DNA of 64,000 nucleotides. Source: Branchiostoma floridae. Taxonomy: Eukaryota > Chordata > Leptocardii > Amphioxiformes > Branchiostomatidae. The notes beneath the pieces were generated by a model. That model was not told the DNA's origin. It saw only the letters and a program-made list of their open reading frames with translations, and made no database searches. Where the stretch lies: the NCBI RefSeq assembly GCF_000003815.2, contig NC_049994.1, positions 2,393,449-2,457,448 of the forward strand. The letters run 5' to 3'. The first letter of the stretch is position 1, and every line of letters starts with the position of its first letter. Both the position numbers and the translations under genes were made by a program. This document shows positions 24,201-33,256 of this stretch, piece by piece.

Positions 24201-26482
24201 TCTTTTTTTAGAGTAATTCTGCCAAAGGTGATCGAAAAGAGAAGTTGAATATGTCTTACCATCCTGTATCTCGCAGACGTAGCGGAATTGGTCGAGGCAG
24301 TTTGCGTCTGCCCACTTGTCTTGTCGTTCGCCCACTTTGTCCCCGAAGACGATGTGCGCACAGTTCACTCCGCTGTCTGGCTCCCCGGATGCCCAACTGG
24401 TATAACTGCCCAGTGCGGTGCCCCTGTCGTCTTTCCAGACACCCGCTGTCTTCCTTATACCAAGCCAAAACTGAGCGTCCCTATGTTGTTGAATGTAAAA
24501 GTGCATGGCATGAGTTTGCTACTGCCTCTCTTATTGCTAGTTTTGCAGACAACAATATCCATTCAACGTCTTTCGGACGCAGCAACATCTTGTGCTGTAG
24601 TGCTATGTCAACCAGCCAGAATTGCCATGATGGAAGTGACAGACGGTCACCAAAAAGTCGTTATGAATAAAACAATTTTTGTGTTAAATGAGTTTCTTTA
24701 TTAAGTGAAGTACCGACCTGATGAAACTGTTCACGAATTTCCATTCAACTAGCAGTGAGGCCAAAGCCCATACATTTGTCACCTTACCTGCTGACGCAGT
24801 TCTTTAGGAACGCCAGGTTCTGTTGTTCCTCTTCGTCCCTTGGAATCGCAACGATGCCGCCTTGTTGTCTGCATTCTTCCTGTGCACCCCCATACGTTGA
24901 GCTGCCTTCAGGGACGGTGTACGTCTTACCACTGGGTAGTACGATTCGGTTGTCTTGCGGACAGGGTGCTTCAAAGACAAGAGTTCGTAGAACTAATACC
25001 TCCATGAAATATTCTGATGATGCAGATGACTTTCACATCTGCATAATTTATGCTTGATTATGAACATCTTTAACTAACAAAGGTTACAATACTGACAATC
25101 CAATCATTTACTATATGTACTGAGATTAATTAGGGCACTTTGACGTTCATCGTATGCAATATTATGCAATTTAGGGACTTATTTGCATGATTGATATCCG
25201 CTAATCTTCTACCTACCACAAGCTATGTAATTTATGTTACAGGTATTTGAGTCCTAAAAGGGAAACACTATAAATAAAAATAAAAATAAAATTTAGGCCG
25301 GACGAGATGGCAGACATCTGCCCGCTAGGCCAACAATGTTCTTCTTACGTTGAGATACATACAAACTACGTTGGAAATTGGACGGTATTCCAGACCTAGT
25401 TTGCACGGGCGTTCAACCAATCAGATATTGATTATACTAGTAACGCGTACATAGGAAACTTGACACATCTCTTCCTGTCGTAGATTCCAGCTCTGTTGAA
25501 AAGCTGCACATTTCTTTGGGCAGTACAATTAGTTTTTGCAATATTATGCAAATTATGGAAGTGTTGCAAAATTGATATCTGCTAATCTTCCTACCTACCT
25601 ACCACAAGTTATATGTTACAGGAATTTGAGTCCTATAATGGAAAACACTATAAATATAGATTTTCTTATTAACCCTATGCAGACCGGGCTTTTTTGGTCT
25701 TCCATGGACGGGGGGGATGGTCTTTTGAGGCCCGCCCCTTCTGACACCTGTAATTCTAAAACGAATTATCGTATGGCCACCAAATTTTCAGAGCATGATA
25801 TAGACATAATATCTGACGTTTATGTACGTTTGACGCAACGGTGACGTAATATGACGTAATTATGACGTCATCAATTCGACTTGATTGGCTGGAACCGTGA
25901 AATGGGGGTATTCCCAGAAAACCTCAATGTATGCTACAAAAATGTAACAATAAGTGCAGATAACAGAACGATAATGTTTATTACGACTTATGTTGCCAAT
26001 AACAACATCGATGACTTGTCATAATGACGTTTTGACATCTGTAAAAGACGTCACGTAAATTATGTCACACAGTAAGGAGCATGTGACGTGTTTTAGTATG
26101 TCGGCAGTGTGACGTGTGACATTTGTAAAAGACGTCACGTACCTTATGTCACACGTTAAGGAGCATGTGACGTGTTTTTGAAAAATCTATAAATCTTGAC
26201 TGTCTGAAACGTCATTTCCTGCATTTGAAGGGCGCATTTTGCTTGTATTTACTAAGGCCCCTAAAGACACTCTTATTTCGATGACCCTCCCCCCAGGCCA
26301 AAATGAATTCGATGACCCTCCCCCCAGGCCAAAAAAATCATGGCCCTCCCCCCAGTGCACATCACCCCACCCCACACCCCTCGGTAAATATCGTGAAGTC
26401 CCTTACCTTGTTGGGCACTGGTCAAGCAGGCGAAGAATACCACAAGGATGAACACCTTAAACCAGCCATGTAAACCAGCCAT
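11613..26482 (-). CDS. Chimeric multi-lectin Cys-loop ligand-gated ion channel subunit (19 exons)
   Basis: Predicted plasma-membrane channel subunit with a giant extracellular head. Exons in transcript order: 26407-26482, 24788-24968, 24260-24480, 22729-23166, 21320-21506, 20373-20608, 19991-20029, 19687-19797, 18043-18262, 17495-17646, 16647-16886, 15691-15876, 14730-14845, 14576-14620, 14345-14454, 13947-14134, 13141-13458, 12617-12749, 11613-12249. They total 3834 bp and every junction keeps phase: 1277 aa plus TAA. Order: signal peptide 1-25, C-type lectin 26-159, F5/8C 160-305, F-type lectin 306-446, linker 447-459, LDLa 460-496, Frizzled CRD 497-620, kringle 621-700, sushi 701-762, Cys-loop ligand-binding domain 763-~960, TM1-TM3 ~965-1055, cytoplasmic loop, TM4 near the C-terminus. 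Ordinary nicotinic subunits are ~450-600 aa and have no such ectodomain. The fusion rests on splice phase and signals, not on a transcript; two genes transcribed through would be the alternative, but no stop or new start separates sushi and channel. Confidence 0.88.
12617..13458 (-). CDS. Channel gene exons 17-18: end of LBD, TM1, TM2 (pore) and TM3
   Basis: Exons 13141-13458 and 12617-12749. Exon 17 contains HLERIPLFHIATTVGPC leading into TM1, the FIMPIDRGD TM1-TM2 turn and the pore helix. By alignment the pore has -1' Asp, 0' Arg, 2' Ser, 6' Thr, 9' Leu, 13' Val and 20' Glu, as expected for a cation-selective channel; the 9' gate leucine is kept. Exon 18 starts exactly where TM3 aligns without a gap and ends with MAK before the cytoplasmic loop. 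Loop C lacks vicinal cysteines. Confidence 0.92.
13947..14845 (-). CDS. Channel gene exons 13-16: Cys-loop receptor ligand-binding domain
   Basis: Exons 14730-14845, 14576-14620 (45 bp), 14345-14454 (110 bp) and 13947-14134. Typical words: LQDDLLYGYSP (first helix), DEKKELLVATLVIEFTWQDS, RLTWWPEYYG, IWTPTFTL, NADGKYQG and the Cys-loop CDAKPFFFPADTMEC with exactly 13 residues between cysteines. The 45-bp and 110-bp exons equal exons 3 and 4 of vertebrate nicotinic subunit genes. Hand alignment suggests that aromatic residues of the acetylcholine site (loops A, B and D) are replaced. Confidence 0.93.
14877..15108. mobile_element. Small MITE with ATACCCCTGTCACATT ends
   Basis: The left end ATACCCCTGTCACATT and right end AATGTGACAGGGGTAT are perfect inverted repeats, 232 bp overall. 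It sits in the intron between the sushi exon and the first ligand-binding-domain exon, only about 30 bp upstream of that exon's acceptor. Confidence 0.82.
15691..15876 (-). CDS. Channel gene exon 12: sushi (CCP) domain
   Basis: One exon, phase 1-1, with four cysteines and the closing Trp in the correct order (VCLDMGLP, VTYTCDEGYTL, RVRCLQGGIW, KPSC). It joins the channel ligand-binding domain directly as PSCS-VDIKG. Confidence 0.93.
15935..16175 (+). repeat. Short tandem repeat, ~57-bp unit (GAAGCTGGTGTGTTACGC)
   Basis: About three units around GAAGCTGGTGTGTTACGC...GGTTATACCGGCTA. The same sequence with its leader (GCTGCCGCGCCGCGTGCCTG) recurs at about 30185-30350, so this is a dispersed element with internal tandem units. 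It lies in the intron after the kringle exon. Confidence 0.75.
16205..16622 (+). repeat. Minisatellite, ~23-bp unit (GACCTTGGGAATATGGTCCG)
   Basis: About 18 imperfect copies of a 23-bp unit. The array ends some 20 bp from the kringle exon's donor, so on the transcript it begins almost immediately after the 5' splice site. Confidence 0.92.
16647..16886 (-). CDS. Channel gene exon 11: kringle domain
   Basis: One 240-bp exon, phase 1-1, with six cysteines. It opens VCYHGSGINYRGTASRADC and contains the kringle hallmark LDSNYCRNPYG and PFCMVD. The segment between CVEW and AYPW has the usual length but is unusually hydrophobic (VVLFVML) where kringles carry a polar PHxH-type stretch. Confidence 0.9.
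17495..18262 (-). CDS. Channel gene exons 9-10: Frizzled-type cysteine-rich domain
   Basis: Exons 18043-18262 and 17495-17646. Recognisable words are LTMLPNQLGQTTFEE, STVIFPRCLP and LLPCRSWCEEV followed by FPTC and PHPC. Only six of the usual ten cysteines are present. By position these are C1, C5, C6, C7, C9 and C10, which would keep three complete disulfides and drop two complete ones. Fz followed by kringle is also the arrangement in ROR receptor kinases. Confidence 0.85.
18722..19128. repeat. Large imperfect palindrome (fold-back element)
   Basis: Arms of about 170 bp (18722-18889 and 18955-19128) are inverted copies around a ~65-bp centre; for example TTTGGGAGGTATGTACC pairs with GGTACATACCTCCCAAA. 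The ends read ATCTAGATTTAACACGG and CCGTGGTAAATCTAGAT. It lies in the intron between the LDLa and Frizzled exons. Probably a fold-back MITE. Confidence 0.9.
19185..19490 (-). mobile_element. tRNA-derived SINE (family 1) with multiplied A box
   Basis: Same body as the 6.1-6.5 kb and 35.0-35.2 kb copies. On the minus strand the head shows GAGTTCGAAC as B box, but the A-box region is expanded to about four near-identical 12-14 bp units (GCGCAGTGGTGGC) at about 19430-19486. Confidence 0.8.
19687..19797 (-). CDS. Channel gene exon 8: LDL-receptor class A repeat
   Basis: One 111-bp exon, phase 1-1, encoding a complete six-cysteine LDLa module. It ends in the calcium-binding DCSDGSDEEGC. Confidence 0.93.
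19991..20029 (-). CDS. Channel gene exon 7: 39-bp linker, relic of a second F-type lectin
   Basis: The exon encodes PVEGVNVALGRP, the typical opening strand of an F-type lectin, yet the next exon is LDLa. It has a good AG acceptor and GTCAGT donor and phase 1-1, so it can be included without breaking the frame. Whether it is spliced in is unproven; skipping it also keeps the frame. Confidence 0.6.
20373..21506 (-). CDS. Channel gene exons 5-6: F-type (fucose-binding) lectin domain
   Basis: Exons 21320-21506 and 20373-20608. The domain starts VNVALGKPAFQTS, has AVDGNTATDW and WWVDLGQAYAVD, and then the fucolectin core NRQDCCRDRL with the adjacent cysteine pair. The fucose-contacting set (His in TAHDGED, then Arg-x-Asp-Cys-Cys-x-x-Arg) is complete, so fucose recognition is plausible. 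The intron inside the domain is phase 2; both ends are phase 1. Confidence 0.92.
20680..20870. repeat. Intronic repeats: GAAACGTCAGC fragment and a 50-bp tandem duplication
   Basis: About 20690-20760 carries GAAGATGTCTGACAGATATC and CGAAACGTCAGCAGGTG, a dispersed retroelement 3'-end type word; a related fragment lies at about 21515-21600 on the other strand. About 20768-20868 is a direct duplication of roughly 50 bp beginning TATGTCATATGATC. Both are in the intron of the F-type lectin. Confidence 0.6.
21717..22259. mobile_element. TTAA-flanked MITE, family C
   Basis: The left end TTAAAGGGGCATTCCACTCC and right end GGAGTGGAATGCCCCTTTAA are perfect inverted repeats, 543 bp overall, with TTAA at each edge. 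It is in the intron between the F5/8C and F-type lectin exons. No transposase. Confidence 0.9.
22729..23166 (-). CDS. Channel gene exon 4: F5/8 type C (discoidin-like) domain
   Basis: A single 438-bp exon, phase 1-1. It shows ALDGDTGTYWNP, WYIVLNL and [20 protein letters not shown], the order expected for a galactose-binding-like F5/8C fold. The exon is strikingly similar to 48354-48794 in the second modular gene, and so is the start of the following intron, so the two share a recent common ancestor. Confidence 0.9.
24260..24968 (-). CDS. Channel gene exons 2-3: C-type lectin domain
   Basis: Exons 24788-24968 and 24260-24480. The domain has six cysteines, the WLGI signature as FWLGIRK, a long-loop EPD where sugar-binding lectins have EPN or QPD, and KWADANC where the WND motif is expected, then YVCE at the end. 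Calcium-site 2 is therefore only partly conserved: the EPD proline motif is kept, the WND asparagine is Ala, and the usual intervening acid is His. Sugar binding is possible but not assured. The module is flanked by phase-1 introns. Confidence 0.9.
24980..25668. repeat. Dispersed AT-rich repeat copies upstream of the lectin exon
   Basis: About 24980-25230 is a copy of the 1590-1836 repeat, and a partial second copy follows at about 25530-25660 with the shared word TTTGAGTCCTA. Both lie in the intron between the signal-peptide and C-type lectin exons. No exon was seen here. Confidence 0.65.
25669..26040. mobile_element. TTAA MITE family A, left half
   Basis: Begins TTAACCCTATGCAGACCGGG and carries the family interior (TGACGTAATTATGACGTCA-type words). 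The right inverted repeat is missing. It is followed by two copies of a ~100-bp GACGTCACGTA repeat to about 26185. It lies in the first intron of the channel gene. Confidence 0.7.
26407..26482 (-). CDS. Channel gene exon 1: start codon and signal peptide
   Basis: The chosen ATG (26480-26482) begins MAGLHGWFKVFILVVFFACL, a short n-region and a strong hydrophobic core, followed by TSAQQ, a good cleavage context. The exon ends in phase 1 at a GTAAGG donor and joins the C-type lectin exon as ...SAQQ-A-PCPQ. An in-frame upstream ATG would add 27 residues before the hydrophobic core, which makes it less likely as the start. Confidence 0.85.
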
Positions 26483-27517
26483 GTTATTCCAGCCTGTTTT
26501 CCAGCAGAAGAACTCCGGTACAGAAATGTTGAATAGCGGCACTCCTGCCGTACACACTTCCACTGGTACCGTGTAGCATTTAACGATACTCCACTTCCTG
26601 ATTTTCCTACCACTTATAGTTTTAGCCGCCCGGTATTTCTCATTAATGAAAACAAAAGTGTACTTAACAAAATTAAAACAGCTTTTTTGAGAAAGTTTCC
26701 GTCCAGACGAAAGAGCCAGACAAATTTTCCACAGCTGACTTGTTCACTATGCCTTAGACGGTCCAAAAATGCAACGTTTTGATTAAAGAAAAGTGGTGTC
26801 CACCACACTACGGACTGTATCAATTGAAGACAGAAAAATGAAAAATGAAATATTTGACAAGGAAAGATAGGGTGAAACCATTGCAGCGACGGGTGGTGAA
26901 CAAATCCAAAGTAAGCAAGCAGAAACCGACAGAGAAAACTTCATCATCATCAATGCTTCAGCAAGACACGTGATCTGTTCGTAAATTCTAAATATTGCTT
27001 CAAAATTACGTAACTAACAATACTAACTCTAACAATATGAAATCATTTGTCTTCAACACCCCTCAACAGAAATATCGACGAATTCAACCATTTTTTTTTA
27101 CATTAGTCTCAGGTAAACATGATTAAGTTTGAAATATTAATGACAGCTTATACAAGGACAGTGCTGACGTAATACGTGGCTCGGCAAGGCTATCTGTTGC
27201 TTCTCGGATTTCTTTTTTCCCAAAAAAGTCCCAGAGAAAAAATGATTTTGCTATCAAAAACCTGTAAATATTACCATTCAGAGGCACATACATATAATTT
27301 CAGTCTTAAAACAATGCCTTTTATTTAGAAGAATAGTAGGAAATAAAAAAAGGGATTCAGTGTATAAAAGTGCCATTAAACTCCTTAAGCTGTTTTTTTT
27401 TGGTGTTATTTAAGTCGTATGTCTTCACCCCAAGCCCTTTGAAAAAAAATATATTTTTATTATTTTTTTGGACCTGTCGGGCCATTTTTTAAAAGTTAAC
27501 TGTCTATGTATGTGACC
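26483..27517. other. Upstream flank of the channel gene, no gene seen
   Basis: The promoter and 5' UTR of the channel gene should lie here, but no TATA box or initiator could be singled out. Part (about 27060-27480) is duplicated at about 30545-30970. Confidence 0.4.
27060..27480 (+). repeat. Duplicated ~420-bp segment (second copy 30545-30970)
   Basis: Both copies share CAGAAATATCGACGAATTCA-like starts, ATGATTAA(G/A)TTTGAAATAT, GGACAGTGCTGACGTAATAC and AAAACCTGTAAATATTACCA in the same order and orientation, about 3.5 kb apart. No protein coding was recognised. Confidence 0.8.
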
Positions 27518-28772
27518 CGATGTGACAGCGATCTCGCCCCATCACCCGTAGTCTCCCCCCCCCCCCCCCGAGGGGTGAGATCACTAGTGTTTTCGCCCCC
27601 CTTTAGCGTTTTCGCCCCCCCCCCACACACCTTCCAGTGTTTTCGTCACCCTTAGGGACATTGCTTCTCGGAGGGTTCTCAGAGCAACTACATATTAGGC
27701 TCGCTACCTGGTACTATGCTGCACCTGGGGAGTAACGTGTATGGTGTGTTACCTGGCACCTATATGGCACCTCTTTACCTGAAGATGTTATACCTCGAAA
27801 GTCGATACTATATGGATCGATGCAAACAAGCCGTTGAAATGAAAAAGACACTTTTTTGAGGAAAAAGAGCTATCGCGAACGTATAAATCAACACCATCTA
27901 CGGTACGGAATAAGTCACCTACATGTTTTTAATTTGTCACAGTATTTTCTATTTGTGCAGGAAACATTTCCGAAGCACTAACAAAAACACAAGTGAATGA
28001 TAGTTTCTTATTATAAACGCTAACTACACGCAAGTTCATATACCTGTTGCGAAATGCTACAAAAACACTGGTAAAGTACCAGTCTTAAGAAACACGGGTA
28101 AAACACCTGATGGAGTTTCTAAATAATAGAAAAACAGTCATATTGGACGTGAAGATACCCATAGGCTAGGTGCATATACCAAAATGTGCGATATTCTAAT
28201 GAATACCTTATCTACATAACTGATAAATACGTTTCATACTTACGCCAAAAATAGTTACTCAAGCAACTGGATATGGTTTTGAAACTTCCAGTTGCTTGAG
28301 TAACTATTTTTGGCGTATCTTATTACCTGGATGTCTAACCTACATCGACGTACGTTTCATACTTTTTTCAGGTCATTTCATGGTAGAGGCTTCGTATTGG
28401 AGATTTGTACATGTAGGTTGCTTGAGGACAGGTGAATACAATGAAATAAATCTTATGTCGAGACTCAAGTATAGGCAATAATGGGAATGCAAGGACCCAA
28501 CCCTCCTTGTCCGAAACAACTTCAACTGTCTTATCATCATGTAATTACGTTAATATTTATACTATGGATGGAGTTATGTATCAGACTCGTGTACTTATAT
28601 CATTCTGAAAATGCATTTTGTGATTTATAGCAATCAACTTCTAAAATGTTATGTAAACCCGTTTTTTTGGTGGGGGGCGAAATCGCTAAAGGGGGGCGAG
28701 ATAAGGGGGCAATATCACTAGCCGGGGAGGGCGAGATCACGGGGGGGGGGGGCGAGATCGTTGTCACACCGG
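27518..28772. mobile_element. Element with GTGTGACA...ATCTCGCCCC inverted ends
   Basis: The left end is GATGTGACAGCGATCTCGCC and the right end GGCGAGATCGTTGTCACACC. The sub-terminal parts repeat GCGATTTCGCCCCC-type words in both orientations. About 1.25 kb with no transposase, and a Penelope-like hairpin inside. A non-autonomous DNA transposon is the best guess. Confidence 0.65.
28244..28320. repeat. Hairpin, Penelope-related
   Basis: ACGCCAAAAATAGTTACTCA is followed within about 35 bp by its complement TGAGTAACTATTTTTGGCGT. The arm plus AGCAACTGGATATGGTTTTG matches the sequence at 9090-9150 next to the GIY-YIG fragment. Confidence 0.85.
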
Positions 28773-29037
28773 TAAAATAATGTTAGTTGACGTTATATCC
28801 ACCCGTCCTCTCAAAGACCTTACATTTTTTATATATTCACTGTTGACGTGCGTAGATTGAAACATGTGCCGCTAGATATTTTCCCCTACCATACCAAGTT
28901 TTAGTGGTATTTTCTGTTGTTCGTACAAGTCATCAAGATCAATCAATTAGCTGAAGGGAGGCATTTTATGATGGCTCCGCCATTGTTGTATGTCCAGTCT
29001 TTGCATGATGTACAAAATGACCAATAAACTGGTGGAC

Positions 29038-29986
29038 TTAACCCTCATCCGACCGTTACATTTTTACGACGAATCTGACCGTATGGGGTCATTTTTGACC
29101 CCATTTTGTTTTGCTCATAGACATATTTCTGCTGGCTTATTTTGTCATTTCTATGTATTTACTGTTTCACTAACCTATGAAAAATATTTTGACAAGTTTT
29201 GGTGTCAGTAGTTATTACTCATTATCATAATTTATGCAGAAAATGAGGAAAACCCACATTTGCTATGAAAATATACCATACTAAACTTACTTAAACTATG
29301 TTTTGTTTTATCAATTTCTAAACAATATTTGTGGTGATGCAATAAAGCTGATAGCATAATAATGTTATTTAACAAGAAAAAATACAATATTTGTGAAAAG
29401 TAACGAATTTATTACTTAATTATGCACCATATTCCGCCATCTAAACACATACATACAATAACTCTCGTCTATTTTCCCGCAAAGATCTTTCTTGTAGGTT
29501 CCTTCTGCACATTCTGTCCATATATTGTTTTTTAATTAATTAGAAACATTTTCACTTTCATTAGCATAGGTAATTAGTGCGTATTATCATAATTTATGCA
29601 GAATGTTGAAAAACTGTGTTTTACACTAAAATACTAAATTTCTTTCAAAATATTCGGTGTTTACTCATCTAAGCAACTATAACCTGTTGCTGCAATAGCA
29701 ATAATGAGGAATGCCTTTTAATTTATTGAAATATCTTGATATTTATGTAATTAATGATTCATAATTGGCTGGGGTCATTTTTGACCCCACCGAACAAGAC
29801 ACAAACTTTCAAGTATAGCTTATACAATAATGGGCAAAACTCGGCGAAAAATTGGTAGATGTTGTAAGACATGTATACAAACAAATTCATGGAAGGAATT
29901 TTTTCTCTGATGAAAAATGTTGCTGTGGCAGATTAAAATATACGCCTGGGGTCAAAAATGACCCCATACGGTCGGATGAGGGTTAA
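29038..29986. mobile_element. TTAA-flanked MITE, family B
   Basis: The left end TTAACCCTCATCCGACCG and right end CGGTCGGATGAGGGTTAA are perfect inverted repeats, 949 bp overall. Immediately inside both ends, and once internally at about 29770, the word GGGGTCATTTTTGACCCC occurs, itself a palindrome. The interior is AT-rich. No transposase. Confidence 0.9.
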
Positions 29987-30179
29987 CGAATGATAAGCAT
30001 CTAATACCAGCTGAAAAAAGAACAAGAAACAGCCATGACTTCAAGTACCAGAGCTACCGAGATTGATGTGTTCAAAAATTGGTATTATCCCTATCGTAGA
30101 GTGGAATTTGTTATCACCAAGAACAGTAGGGGCATCTTCTCTGGGTAGTTTTTAAGAATGCATGCAGATAGATGTTTAG

Positions 30180-30545
30180 AAGTTAGGTGTGACGAGTCGT
30201 TTGGTGTAATATAATCAGCTGCTGCCGCGCCGCGTGCCTGCGAAGCTCGTGTGTTACGCCGAAAGGTCATTATACCGGCTGTATAGATACAGATACAGAA
30301 GCTGGTGTGTTTCACCGAAGGGTGATTATACCTGCTAAATAGATACAGACCCATCGAAGTCCCTGCACACAGAGGTGTCACCATGATCAAATTACTACTC
30401 CCTTTCAAGGCCGTTCTCATTAAAAAAAAAAAAATGCACATAGTTATTCCCTACTCAAATCGATGCGGCTTATATTAGCGATGCCACTGGACAGAAGTAA
30501 TTACAACATGTTGAATAAAACTTGGAATGTAATCAACTGGTCTTA
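30180..30545. repeat. Second copy of the 16-kb dispersed repeat
   Basis: About 30185-30350 repeats GCTGCCGCGCCGCGTGCCTG and GTGTGTTACGCCGAAAGG as at 15960-16100. It is followed by the GTTGAATAAAACTTGGAATG block that also occurs in the 31-34 kb duplication. Confidence 0.7.
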
Positions 30546-31721
30546 CTCAACAGAAATATCAACGAATTCAACCATTTTTTTACATTAGTCTCAGGTAAAC
30601 ATGATTAAATTTGAAATATTAATGACAGCTGATACAAGGACAGTGCTGACGTAATACTTGGCACGGCAGGGCTATCTGTTGTTCCTCTGATTTGCCTGTA
30701 CATTTTTTTTCATTTTCAAAAAAGGTACCGAGAAAAAATGATAAAGATTTTGCTATCAAAAAACCTGTAAATATTACCATTCAGAGGCACATACACATAA
30801 TTTCAGTCCAAAAACAATGCCTTTTATTTAGAACAATAGTAGCAAATAAAAAAAGGGATTCATTGTATAAAAGTTCCATTAAACTCCTCAGGCTGTTTTT
30901 TTTTTCTTTATTTAAGCCGTTTATCTCCACCCCAGACCTTTTGAAAAAAAGTTATTTATCTGTCGGGCCAATTCTTTTCTGAAAAAAATCCGGGAAAGGA
31001 CAAATAATTTTGGTGTGGCCTTAAGTCTGTACTGTCTACAGATAAATGTACAGGAGTGCATTGTATTGTATTTGGGATCTCTTTAGTCGCATTTTGTCAG
31101 TGTGAACATGTATGAAATTATTTTAGTAGACGTTATATCTAACCGTCCTTTCAAAGACCTTAAACATTTTATATATTCATTGTTGTCGTGTGTAGATTCC
31201 TTGTGCCGCTATGTAGCCATGGCACGTTTCAGCGGTAGTCTCTGTTGTTCGTACACGTCATCACGATCAATGCAATCAGCAGTTGGATGCTATTGTTGGA
31301 TGGACCCACCGAAGTGCCTGCACACAGAGGTGTCCCCATGATCAATTTGATATTCCCTTTCAAGGCCGTGCTCGTTCAGGAAAAAATGCGCATAGTTATT
31401 CCTTAATCAAAAACCATGCTGCTTATATCATCGGCACCACTGGGCAGAAGTAATTACAACATGTTGAATAAAACTTGGAATGTAATCAACAGGTCTGGCT
31501 GTTTGTCTCTCTGGCGTCACAGTACATGCTTAGTGCTGCTTTATGTAACTTTGTTATGTTGTTAAGTATCAACAGGCGTACCCTTTCGTGCTAACGGCAC
31601 AGATGTGTTTTAGTCCTCGGTGAAAAGTTGGCTAATTGATGTTAGTCAATCCTAGTTAAGTAAGATGGACAAGGTAGACAAGGTAGTTTTGTAAATCTTC
31701 AAAATAGCGCAAGGAAAACGC

Positions 31722-31862
31722 ACACACACACACACGCACGCGCGCACACAAACACAAATTACACACGCACACACACCCAGAAACACACACATACATTACA
31801 CACGCACATACACACACACACATACACAACCAAACATACACACTTACAAACACACACACACG
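31722..31862 (+). repeat. CA/CACACG microsatellite
   Basis: Interrupted (CA)n with ACGCAC and ACATAC variants in unit 1 of the tandem duplication. The antisense Cys/Val-rich open frame is an artefact of this repeat. Confidence 0.95.
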
Positions 31863-33102
31863 TTAAAACCATTTTTCAGCTTCCCATTGATGAGTCTGAT
31901 ATGGTAACACTTTGATGACGTATGCGTAAAATGCTTCATGAAAAATTTATACCTTGATTCTATCCCTGCCATTTTCTGTATTGGTCTTAATTTCCGGAAT
32001 GTTGATTCCTTATATCTTGAAATAACGGCGCCCGTTATATGAGCAGCTGATGCAAATAGCTGAAGGGGGGCATTTTATGATGGCTCCGCTTCCAAAGAGT
32101 TTATTTTTGTACATTCCATTGTTAGATGGACCCACCGAAGCCTGTCACAGAGGTGTCACCATGATCAAATCATCCGGCCTTGCCGAAGTTTATTCAGAAA
32201 CAAATATCATCAGGATATATCCAAGGCTTCTCGAGTTATGCTTTTGACAGGCAGACAGACACACAGACAGACAGACAGAGGCACACGCCCGAAACATAAT
32301 CTTAGCCATTCTGGCGAAGGTAAAAATGCACATAACTTTTGCTTGCTCAAAGCAATTAGTGTCGCCACTGGGCAGAAGCGATTACAACATGTTGAATAAA
32401 ACTGGTACAGAAATGTACAGGAGTGCATTGTATAGTATTGGGTATCTCTTTAGTCACATTTTGTTAGTAGGAAAATGTATGAAATTATGTTAGTAGACGT
32501 TATATCCACCCGTCGTCCCAAAGACCTTAAAGATTTTATATATTCATTGTTGACGTGTGTAGATTCCTTGTGCCGCTATGTAGCCATGGCGAGTTTGAGT
32601 GGTAGTCTCTGTTGTTCGTACAGGTCATCACGATTAATGCAATCAGCAGTAGCGACACATGTTAGGATGGCTCCGCCATTGTTGGATGGACCCACTGAAG
32701 TCCTGTACACAGATGTGTCACCATGATCAATTTGATTCTCCCTTTCAAGGCCGTGCTCGTTCAGGAAAAAATGCACATAGTTATTCCTTAATCAAAGACC
32801 ATGCGGCTTATATCATCGGCACCACTAGGCAGAAGCAATTACAACATGTTGAATAAAACTTGGAATGTAATCAACAGGTCTGGCTGTTTGTCTCTCTGGC
32901 GTCACATTACATGCTAAGTGATGCTTTATGTAACTCTGTTATGTTGTTAAGTATCAACAGGCGTACCCTTTCGTGCTAACGGCACAGATGTGTTTTAGTC
33001 CTCGGTGAAAAGTTTGCTAATTGATGTTAGTCAATCCTAGTTAAGTAAGATGGACAATGGAGACAAGGTAGTTTTGTAAATCTTCAAAATTGCGCAAGGT
33101 AA

Positions 33103-33256
33103 ACGCACACACAAACACACGCACGCGCACACACACAAACAAATTAACACACGCACACACACCCAGAAACACACACATACATTACACACGCACACATACA
33201 CACACACACAAGCAAACATACACACTCACAAACACACAAACACAGACACACAAGTT
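33103..33256 (+). repeat. CA/CACACG microsatellite, second copy
   Basis: The counterpart of 31722-31862 in unit 2, with different interruptions, which shows divergence since duplication. Confidence 0.95.

Noticed and set aside
31656-33225. Cys/Val-rich minus-strand and His/Thr-rich plus-strand open frames
   Set aside because: Translation of CA microsatellites.
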